NCBI GenBank assembly: GCA_963989245.1 | Contig: OZ022341.1 | Location: forward strand, 52,924,996 to 52,988,995 | Direction: 5' to 3' | From: Nansenia antarctica | Lineage: Eukaryota; Chordata; Actinopteri; Argentiniformes; Microstomatidae | DNA: 64,000 bases | In this document: one piece after another, positions 37,001 to 48,200 of the stretch | Layout: each line of letters begins with the position of its first letter | How positions within the stretch are numbered: position 1 is the stretch's first letter | The notes under the pieces: generated by a model | What the model was told of the DNA's origin: nothing | Databases searched by the model: none | What the model saw: only the letters and a program-made list of their open reading frames with translations | Position numbers and translations under genes: made by a program

Positions 37001-40000
37001 GGTAATTGTAAAGTTTGTATCTGGGTAGAAGACAGGAGGAGTCAGTATAACTTAAATGACGTTGTTTATTTACTGTGTCCCTGTTCCCATTATTGTACCG
37101 AACATAAGGTTTACCGCTATCTATTTTCCTTGACAGTGCTCTCCCTCTTCCCCCTCATCTTTGATTTTGGATCACTGAGACATGACATGATGAATGTTTC
37201 TTGCCAGTATACAGGGGTTTTCAATGAAAACTGTCAGACTTTGGCTCTTATCATGATCTCATATAGGAGTATTCTATCTAGGGATGGACTGAACTGAAAA
37301 TTCTTGGCCGAAGCCGAATACCGAGTGCGTACCGGCAGTTTTTCATTTATTTTGCCAATTTTTGTACTATTGCATCATTAAATAAATGTAGATTTTTATT
37401 CATGCGTGTATGCTTATTCATGTAAAATTATAATTATCAAAATGATGTGTTTGAAATGTATTATATACTTTATGTTACGTAATATTTCCTCATTTCATGA
37501 AAGAAGTAACAATTGTGACAGCGGCTGGAACAAGTCATCAATCAAAATGATCAGACTTTTATTTTGAAAACGGAAATACATTCAACATTGTTGAAAATCA
37601 CATCACACACTCGCTAGTCAAGCCAAAATACTACAATGCATTGGATTTGGTGAGTAATCCCCACTGCTACCTCAGTGTTTCCTCTACATGCATTTATTGG
37701 TGGCGGGCCGCCACGAATGAATTTCCTCCACCACGAATTGATTCAGTCCACAAAAAAAAAAAAAAAAAGTTCTCAATTTAAAAAAAATAAAAATCTGAAC
37801 ATTTTAGCTGATTTAAATATATCTGATCCTAGATCAGCGCTATAATGGATGTTGACTAAAAGTGCACCTAAATCCACGCCCATCTCTCTCTAACCGCTGA
37901 TCCAAAATCAGATTAATGACATTCAGTTGACGACGTGACACAAGGGCTCCTGATTGGTCTAAATGTGAACTGTGGTATTATTGTTATTGTGTACAGGCCA
38001 CCGTAGTGACATCAGGGGGGTATTCCATCAACATCGCTAAAGGGAAAATCCAGGTTTAGTCTGATAAATCTCGCGAGAGTTCTTAAAAATATCCAGGCAT
38101 ATTCTGATAGGTCTCGTGAGAGTTATCAAAAATAAGCCAGGATTTTCCTTTAGCGACGTTGATGGAATACCCCCCAGGTCAGGTGGGCAGGTTACGACGA
38201 GACAACAAGAGACCGGTATTGTAGAGCTTACAGAGCGAGTTAAAATAAAGACACTTACATTGAAATACAGAAGGACTCACGTGTATGTTTAATAGAATAA
38301 CACGACATGGTGTCAGAAGTCCTGTAAGTGAGTGTTAAGAGTTAGATCGGCCGACAAGTGTCATTTGAGCTCGTGACGGTGAGAAGGGAGAAGAAAAGAT
38401 GGATGCTAATGCTAACGCGGGAGCAGCTGCAGTCCAGAGAATGGCGCCAGTTTCAAGTGCTACGTTAGCAGACATTAGCAAGTCAAAAAACGATTCTTAT
38501 GTGCCGTCACTTTAGCAACGACACAGTATTGTCAAGGGGAAAAGAAGGGGAGACGATTTTTTTATTGACAACGGAATTACATGCTGGAAAAACATGCAGC
38601 TAAAATTCAGGGAACATTTGGACAATAAGAGACACACGGGAGAAGTACGGGAAAACAGGGCTCATGTGGGTCTCATCAAAGGTAAGAGTTTGTTTTCTTT
38701 AACTCAGCTGATACTCAGCTGTTTACCGAATGCTCCATCTGACTGTGATTTTACTTCTGTAATGTGGTGGGTTGACATAATTCACGCACGGAACTATAGG
38801 TTGAGAGTATTGTTCCTTCCGCAGTTGATTGCGTAGTACCCAAGTTGTTTAGACTGTTCTATTTACTGCTTGAGTGTGTTGTTGACAATCGTTCATGTCC
38901 TTCATTAAACGTTTAGCTTTGTCATTTGATACGCCGCCTACGACTACCATCTCTCTGCACTACAGTAAACAGTTAATCAGTAACGTTAGCCGCTTTTGTG
39001 CTCATGTAGGCCTACTTCGTATTATATTATAGCTGATGATCTATGTGTGTGTGTATGTGACTGTCAGTCACAAGTTTATATTCTGTATATTCATTATTTT
39101 TTTTTGGGCCATCCTCTAGTTTTGGCTGTGATAAGATCGTTGTTTTGAGCGCGCGTGCGCGTTTCATGCGCGTGCACGCGAAAAAAAAATCGCGAAAATC
39201 AATTTCTTCAATTTATTCGCAAATGTTTTATGCACAAAAACCTCAACCGATGAAGACTTATCATGGAAATGCATCAACACATTTGTTTTCTATTAGGTAA
39301 GTTATGTGACAGGGTGCTTTCAAAGGAAGTGACGTTGAATAAAAGCCAGATTGATGGAAACATACCTTGTCCACAGAAATGTGCATATGTTTCTTGCACA
39401 TAAACTTAAAATGAATTATCCTATAAACAAATGAAAAACCTTAAAACACACTCTTTCATAGTAATGACATCAGTCGTCGCCTCACCTCCTGGCTGGCATT
39501 GGTTCCAAGTCCCAGATTGTTGTTTTTAACTTTGACTTTGATGTGATCTGTGGACCCTTGCTCAGTTCTCCCCAAGCCCTAAGAAAGACAAACAGATACA
39601 AGGCATACTACAATGTTAAGAACTAATGCATTTGTCATCTAGAAAAGTTAATATTAGTATGGTAAAAATGTGTAATGGGCATTGGGCACTGAAATGTCCA
39701 TATCGATACCAGCTGAATCCAGCTGAATATCAAAATAGAGCAGGAATTTGGCAGCATGAACACCAAACAGACATTCCAAAAAGTAAAAATTCTAACTGGA
39801 CTGCAAGGCCCCAGGGCCTGACGGCATCCCAGCTAAGGTGCTGAAGTCCTGTGCCCTGGAACTCACACCCATTCTCCACTCACTCTTCTGTGAATCCTAC
39901 CACACGGCCACAATACCCACGCTCTGGAAAACTGCCACCATCATCCGAGTACCCCAAAAACCCTGGCCCAAAGAACCCAACCATTACCATCTCGTTGCTC

Positions 40001-42070
40001 TCACCACCATAATTATGAAGTGCCTGGAAAAACTGTTGCTCGCCATCCTTCTTCCAGTTGTCACCCCTCAACTGGACCCCCTTCAATTTGCCTACAAAGC
40101 TAGGAGGGGCACAGAGGAGGCTGTGGCCAGCCTGCTGCACCTCCTGCTCCAGCACCTGGATTCCCCAGGCACCTTCGCCAGGATCCTTTGTGTGGACTTT
40201 AGCTCTGCGTTCAACACCATCCAAAGGCACCTGATGATCCAGAAGCTACACCACCTTAACATTCCCCCCCGTCTGATCTACCTCCTGCTCACAGACAACC
40301 ACTCCATCCTGGACTACCACAGCTCCATCATACACTTCACTAAGTGGTGTGAGGACAACCATCTCCACCTCAATGTGAGTAAAACAAAAGAAATCATCAT
40401 TGGTCCCCCCACAACACAGTGCCCCATTATCATCAACACCCAAGCAGTTTTAAATACCTCGGAATTACACTGGACAATCAAATTAGTTTCAACTAACACA
40501 CCACCGATATCTTTAAAAGGAGCCAACAAAGATTATCCGTCATCCACAAACTTAAGGACTGTACAAAAGGACTGTATGTTTCCCCCCCTCTTCTCCTACT
40601 ACTGTACCAGAGCATTATCCAGCCCATCATCATGTACTGTTCCTCCTGCATCTTCAACATGCTCACAGTCATCAACTGGGCCAAACTCACACGCATCACC
40701 AACACTCAGGCCCGTCACTATGGGCGGGCCTCAGGGGGCCAGGCCCGCCCACAGACGTGCTGGTGCCCCCCCAACTGGCGGCCAGATATTAATTATTTTT
40801 TAATTGTATTTTATTATTATTAATCTTCTATATTTTATGTTAAATTAAGACATTAAAATTGAGAAACAATAGTGTGTTTTTCGTTTTGTTGGAAGGGATT
40901 CTAGTGACAACCAATCATTTGAAAAGAAGTTGAAATATTGCACGTTACTGCATGCTGCTGCTACCGCCATTTCAGCTGTGTGAGCCGACTCAGTCGAGCA
41001 AAGCAGTGTTTCCTCTATATCAGGGCTTAAAGTGGGAAAAAATCCTGTGCCTGAAACTTTTTCTTGGGGAGGGGGGTCACAGTTTGAGATATTGGGAGAG
41101 CGGGTACAGAAGACAGCTTCTTGTCTCAATGTTTAAATGCATTAATACTATTTTATAGTCAATACAAAATATATGTCTCAATGTTAAAATGCATTAATAC
41201 TTTAAATGAATGTGCAACAATACTATGTGCAATATGACAACCCTTGTGTACATAAGGTTCAGATATAGGAAAAGTTAGGATATTTATAGCATAGCATAGA
41301 GTACAGCACAGTGTTTTATTGTATAGTATAGTAGTATAGTAGATAGTGTACATAGCCTTTATTTATGTAAACCAGCTATTTTCCCTTTTTTATTTTACCC
41401 TTGGCCCTCGTGTTTTTAGTCTTTTTCCAAGCACCAGGGGAGCCTCCCCCTCCTAAATTTCGTTGTATGGTACCTGTACTGTATTACAGTTTTTCTCAAT
41501 TGCTAAAACACATTTCACAATACTTTCCTCCATTTTCCCAAAACTCTAAACACAACACACTTTTCTAAAGCTACATAAGCAAAACCACACCTTCTCTCTT
41601 CAAAACTCAAACTCAAACCCTACCCCTAATCCTAACCCTAACCTTACTGTAACCCTAGCACCTAACCCTAACCCTAGTTTTCCCACATGTATGATAGTCA
41701 TGCATAAAAATAAATCTGCGCTCCCTGTCTAACGTTATATCTAACATTACATATTTTACATTACAGTAAGGCTGATTTTGCATGATAGTCATGCATTTTT
41801 AAATATCTATTTCCCCCCTTTAAATGGCATATGATGTCCGAAATTTTACTAAAGTTCAGCCGCGAAGTTGTTGCACTGTTGTCTTATCGAGTTTTACGTA
41901 AATAAAGGTTTGAAAAATGTTACTGTATTCCCACATGTACCGTAACATGTACAATACTGTACTGTATCACAACTCAATGCAAACACTACAGAGGATCCAT
42001 TACACACAACAATACTCACTGAAAACAATGTTCAGGGTGTGATGTTTTTTTATTTATTTATGGCACTATA

Positions 42071-42107
<37 letters not shown>

Positions 42108-45100
42108 ACAATCATTTGCAACAAGTGTCTTACATTTTGAGTCGTTATGTTTAATGAATGAAGCCAGGTGTGTTCATTGTGCTAACATTTTGCTGACTGT
42201 GGCAAGCATTTTGCATCACATGAGCTTTAATTTGAGAATTTGACATTTTGAGCAGAGTTTTTTGCAACTTGTGTTTTAGCAAGACAAAATGTGTTTAGAT
42301 TTATGAGAAAATGAGGATTGTGTTTTGTGAATTGTGTCTTCATGTGAAATGTGTTTATGGTTTTGGCAAATGGGAGCTAGTTTTATTAAATGTGTTTAGA
42401 GAACTGGTCATTTGGTTTAGAGAATTGGCTTTTGTGTTTTAGCAATTGGGAAAAACTGTAATGACAATAAAGACCATTCATTCATTCATTCATAATACTG
42501 TTTTATACTTAATAATAAAAAATAAAAAAATAGATGTCTTTAAAAGGCCAAACTGATTGCATCACTTATTAAGCCACTATCACTATAACAATACAGAATA
42601 AAATATATACATGTCTTTAAAAGAACAAACTGATTACTTATTAAGCCACTATAGCTTATATTCTCCTTCTTGGCACCACGTCCCATAAGGCTTCCCGTCA
42701 CTACTCAGGGTTTTTCCTGGCTCAAAATGAGGCGGAGGTGGTACCAGTGGTGTTTGACATCGGGGGGGACCCATGAAGCAGGGCTGTCTGGGGGTCCTTA
42801 AACGAGCATCAAACACTTAATTTCTTGCATTCTGGTGAATTGATATGCACCAATTTGTGCCCTTTCGCCATCAATTTATGGTGGAAATGTCATTATATAT
42901 GTAAAGGAAAAAACAATATTCAGGCACCAGATGGCCATTCAAAATATAATGTAATATAATGCAATATAAGGCTCTCAGGCATTCTGTACTTTCAAATATG
43001 TATTCTCCTTGAGCAGTCAACATCAACTATCAGCTGTTTCGCTAGCAAACACGAAAGCTAAGTTATTTGTGAAACAGCGCCCCCGCCACCACGTCGGCGC
43101 AATGCCGCAATTGCAGTTTATTTTATTTATTTTTTATTCTCCCGCGCCGGAAATCCGGCACTGTGCCGGAGTACTTTAAGCCCTGCTATATGCATTTATT
43201 GGTGGCGGGTCGCCACCAATGAATTTCCTCCGCCACTAATTGATTCAGACAGTCCACTTTGATTCAGGCTGCGCAGAAAGGCAGCGAGTTATTATGACCG
43301 GAGAACAGAAAAAAAGCAGATTGAAGCTAGATTTAGGCCGCTTCCAGACCAACATTTCGTTACGATTTAGGGCGTAGTTATTTACAATATGTTACAATGT
43401 TGCAATTAACCTCGTCGTTTGTGTTCGCACTGCAATCGAGACTCTCAACATGCGCGCGGAGCGAGGCGACGCGCTTTCAAAACAGTTTTGTGATTGGTCC
43501 GAATTTAGCGGGACATTTGGATTTCTCTCTTCTCCCGTCGCCGGTGCCTTTAATCCCGTAAACGTATCCTAATCGAAAATGCAACATCATCAGCGACGAC
43601 TGTGGGTTATTGCATTTACTGCTGTTCTCTGGTTCATGTTCTTATACCAGTGCTCCAAGGACGTGTCGTCCATATAAGCAGAGTAAGCAGTGCTTACCCA
43701 ACGAAAAAATAAAAAAGGACAGTGAAAATATAAAAAATAAAAGTGCATGTAACCGTTTGTTTGTTTTCATTAAAAGAGTCGTATTTTAGGTCCCAGGGCA
43801 GCAGGAGTCATTCATTTTGACGCCACCTGCATGAGTAAGCACTCGCTATTCTGCTTGCTTGCATTGCGTTGCATTATAAGCACTTCTCTCTCTGCTTTCC
43901 CTCGCGTACATTCGAATGCGTGAAAATGTCTTTTTTATTTTTTCCGATGCTTCAGCCCGCTGTTTAATGTGGCCAGGGTAAGCATGCTTACAGCCAATCA
44001 GTAGTTCTTTCATTCCGATAAGAGCTACTGATTGGCTCTATCACTTTCAAGTTCACTTAAGTTTCACACTACTTTCTCTCGCCCGGCAGAATAGCTTATG
44101 CTAGCTAGCTCAAACGATCTAAATAATAATAATCAATAAGGATAACTTGCTTGATTTTGTGAATATGGACATTACTGTCAGTGACCTAAAGGGATTTCGT
44201 AGACTGGACTGGACTGGAAAAAGCCAGCCGAAGCCACCGCTCACCGATCTTCACACCCAGAAAGGGAGAGTCGCTAGGGGGTTACAGCAAGCCTGGTATG
44301 AGCGGTTTATATGATTTATATGATTGGCGAGGCTGGTGGCGATCTGTGCTTGTTTATATGGTTTGAGTACTGCTGTGCTGCTGGTTATGGTTTCTTATTT
44401 AAGACTTCATCTGCTTAATCAATCAATCAGAGAGCTGCTTAATCAATCGCTGAGATAGGCCTAATGTCGCTGTCCGTGCCTTCTAGACCAAAAGTGTTTG
44501 AGAGAGATAGAGAGGGAGGGTTTGTGATGTGATGTCAAGTGCCTATGTGACAAAGTGTGAAAAGAAAGTGTGTTGTGAGTTTACTATGGAGGATGGAAAC
44601 GGTGTGTGTCTGTGTTGTGTGTGTGTGTGTGCGTTTGCAATGTTGAAACTGGACTTGTAGATTTCAGCAGGTTGGCTACTTGAAAAGATCTTGGTTCAAA
44701 AAAGATTGAACAATGAGCACCCCTGATATAGTCGAAACTGGCAACAGTTTTTGTTTTTTTGGGTAATCTGATCACAAAGTGACACTACAGTTTATTAGCG
44801 GGTTCTAGGGCATCAAAATTGCATTTCCTTGAAACTGTCTATATCTTATGCTTACCCAATCTAAAAGCTCACGGCACGTGCCTGCAGTGCTCAGTATAGA
44901 GTATTTTAAATGAACATTCGTAATATATGTCTCTGATGTTCATGGTCAATTAAATCAGCCTATTTTGTGAAACAAATAATGTTCCCGCTAATGGGTTAAC
45001 CGAGCATTCTCGCACCTAGCTTCGAACTATTCATAGCAATATGCGCGGGCTTGGTTTTCTTTAACTCAACTGATAGCATTACCTTGCTGTTGTTGTTTAC

Positions 45101-45209
45101 CGAATGCTCCATCTGACTGCCACACTGTGATTTTACTTGTGTAAACAGTTAATGAGTAACGTTAGCCGGTTTTGTGCATGTACTCTCATGTCGGCCTACT
45201 TCGTATTAA

Positions 45210-45249
<40 letters not shown>

Positions 45250-48200
45250 GCGCGTTCCGCTGCAGCTGTAGGATATATTGGTATTTGATCACCTTCTATA
45301 TAAAATCACCTGCTCGGCTTTAATGACTTAACCGCTATTTAAGAAATTATAATTGTTGCCACCCTATAGTTTTGGTGAAACTACGTCTTTGTTTTGAACG
45401 CCAGTGCGCGGTTTATGCGCGTGCACGCGAAAAAAATAAAAATAAATAACCGCTCCGCCACTAATGTGAAAAATCCTGGAGGAAACACTGGCAAAATCAG
45501 TGCTTTTTGTAGTAACAAAAAGCACTGCCTAGATGGATATACGAAAGTGGATTAAATCCTCGAAAGGTGCAGCTGCACCCAACCCCAATGGACAGAGAGA
45601 TAGCACCAGCAGTAGCGACTGTGGGCCTGACACTAGTAGCACCCCGACTGCTACTACTAGCAATGTGACCCTTGCTGCTAATGTTAGCCCCCCGACTATT
45701 ACTAGCACTAACGTGAGTTTAGCTACTAGCCCACGAACGAATGTTAGGGCTAGCCTTGCTAGCCCCCCGACGACTACTGTTCCTGTTGGATTAGTGGTGG
45801 AGCCGGATGACCTTGGAATGGACCAGCCTAAACAGGTTATTTTGAGCAAATATCCAGTCAGAATGTTTGGTGCAAAAAACGATCATTGGCCTCAAGCTGG
45901 AACAGGGACTGGCTTGAGTATTCTCTGAGAAAGGACGCCGCGTTTTGCTACGCGTGCAGGAAATGTAGGGTAGTGCAGCGAATTCAGGGTAAGTTAATAT
46001 CGTGTGTGTGTGTGTGTGTGTGCGTGTGTGTGTAGGCACCCGCCGTGGTGATGTTTTGCTAGTTGTATTCTCGTCAGCTTTTTCAATTGGAGAGATGGGC
46101 TGTTTGCATGGTTAGGCTATATTTAATGTGCTTTGTGTATAACGTGTTCAATGATGAGGATTGATGTATCTGGCTGATCCTATTTGCTGTAGATGGGTGG
46201 TTTAATGTGATGATCACACGATCGGTCGGTCATACTGTATACCTTTTGCAAGTTTACTGATTGCGTGCCAGTCTCGTAATTTTAGTTACGTAGGTTATTT
46301 TATTTAATTGTTGCTCTTGTAAGTGTGCCGGGTTGGTGCCAATTATTGACCTGTGTGCATTGTAATGCACAACTTGGCTTCTCCATGCTATAAAGGGGTG
46401 GTTTAAAAAATAAAACACAGAAAATAGATGACAGGTTTGTAATAAACCAGCTTCGCCTGTGTTATGTTATTTGCTGCATTCTGATACTTTTAGGTCTAAT
46501 CTTCATCAGTAGGCTACATGTCCAATTTAGCCTCTGCCACCTCCTATGCATGTCAGTGTTGCATGACGAATACCATAGCATATTGGATTATCAAAAATAG
46601 TTAATAATAATTGTGCCCCCCCATGCAGTTCATTGGCCCACCCTAAAGGCCCTTGCACACCAATGCGTTTTTTACGTGCGTTTTATACGTCCGTTAAAAA
46701 AATAAATTAGAACTCATGTTGTGTCAATCACGCTTGCACACCGAATCCGTTATATTCGTCCGTCCCAAAACATTTCGGAACAGGTTCGATTTTCTGCGTT
46801 TTTCGCGTCCGTCAAAAGCCTTTTGAGAGTTGTTATTGACCACTCCGCCATGGTATAGAGCAGTGGTTCTCAAAGTGTGGGGCGCGCCCCCGGAAGGGGG
46901 CGCAATAGCAATACTGGTGGGGCGCGAGAGACTGGGGAGGTCAACAATTAACACTCAGGTGAACTCTTTGACTTGTTCTAGTTGTAGCTTCATAATCTTC
47001 GTAATGGAGTCATTTCTGACAGGGACAGCGAAAACAAAAACGGAAAATGCGACAAACATGGTTAAAAAAAAAACTGTTCGAAAGTATGACGAGGCTTACC
47101 TTGCAATGGGCTTCACCGTGAATGTGGTGGGAGGTGAGGAGAGACCATTGTGCGTGCTATGTCTCAGAACATTAGCAGCAGACAGCCTGAAGCCAAACAA
47201 GTTAAAAAGGCACCTTGAGACAACACACCCCAATGATGCAAAGAAGCCACTGGCCTTCTTTAAAAGAAAACTTACAGAGTACAGAAAGCAAGAAACTCAT
47301 ATGACAAAAGCGGCATCCGTAAGTACCAAAGCGCAAATAGCGTCATTCAAGGTTGCATACAGAATTGCGAAGTGCAAGAAACCGCACACCATAGCTGAGG
47401 AGCTCATACTCCCAGCTGCACTGGATATGGTGTCAACTTTGATTGATGAGACAACTGCTGCAAAATTGAAGACCATTCCCCTGTCCAACGACACCATTGC
47501 AAGACGCATAGGTGAGATGTCAGAGGACCTTGAGGAACAACTCGCAGAGAAACTACACAAACGTTTTGCATTGCAAGTTGATGAGGCTACTGACAGTAAT
47601 AAGGACTGCTTGTTTATTTCTTATGTCCGCTATGTAGATTCGAAGTCAATGAATGAAGACTTGCTGTTTTGCAAGCATGTGACAGGGAGAGCGACAGCTA
47701 ATGAGCTATTTGGGATTCTTGACACTTACCTGACAGAACACGGACTGAAATGGGAGAACTGTGTGGGGTTTTGCTCAGATGGTGCGCAGACAATGGCCGG
47801 GAAAAGGAAGGGACTGCAGGCGCTAATAAATCGCGTCGCACCAAACGCGCAATGGACACACTGTACAGAGAGGCGCTCGCATCCAGGCAGCTTAGCCCTG
47901 AGCTAAATGAGGTTTTGACCGAAGTGATCGGTGTTGTAAATTTCATCAAAACCCGCCCGCTGAAAGCACGTCTGTTCTCTGCACTGTGTGAGGAAATGGG
48001 AGCTGAACACTCTGCTTTGCTGTTTCACAGTGAAGCAAGGTGGCTCTCCCGAGGGAAAGTGTTGTCCCGAGTCTTTGAGCTCAGAGAGGAGATTCGGGTG
48101 TTTATGGAGGAGGTGGGAATGCACGAATCTGCAAGCAAGTTCAGTAATTTAGAATTCCTGATGAAACTGGCCTATCTCAGTGATGTGTTTGGAAAGCTCA

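Larger units (their letters stand above)
37674..39190 (+). mobile_element. TTF-type hAT family, copy A (right end lost)
   Basis: The left end CAGTGTTTCCTCTACATGCA leads into GGTGGCGGGCCGCCACGAAT, shared with copies B-D. At 38557-38630 a frame reads DDFFIDNGITCWKNM then HLDNKRH, the second half of a TTF-type zinc finger found at the N terminus of some hAT transposases. The right part (39115-39190) matches the other copies' right ends up to the GCGCGTGCACGCG tract, then stops without the terminal repeat. Confidence 0.75.
36831..39485 (-). other. pinx1: pinx1 intron 3
   Basis: The first 430 bp next to exon 4 hold nothing I can name. From 37.28 kb on it is repeat: a hAT fragment, half a palindromic MITE and a hAT copy (37674-39190) that contains an LTR with a MITE in it. 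The last 300 bp before exon 3 look unique. Confidence 0.8.
41021..43185. mobile_element. inverted-repeat element W nested in copy B
   Basis: The ends CAGGGCTTAAAGT and ACTTTAAGCCCTG are exact 13-bp inverses, and CTATAT lies on both sides (41015-41020 and 43186-43191). Deleting it rejoins CAGTGTTTCCTCTATAT to GCATTTATTGG, exactly the sequence of copy C. It contains a LINE tail. Confidence 0.85.
41004..45490 (+). mobile_element. TTF-type hAT family, copy B
   Basis: Left end CAGTGTTTCCTCTATAT, right end GGAGGAAACACTG. Flanks read GCAAA-G on the left and GCAAA on the right, a 5-bp duplication with one extra base. It is interrupted at 41021-43185 by element W. The right part shares the GCGCGTGCACGCG tract with copies A, C and D. 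Confidence 0.75.
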
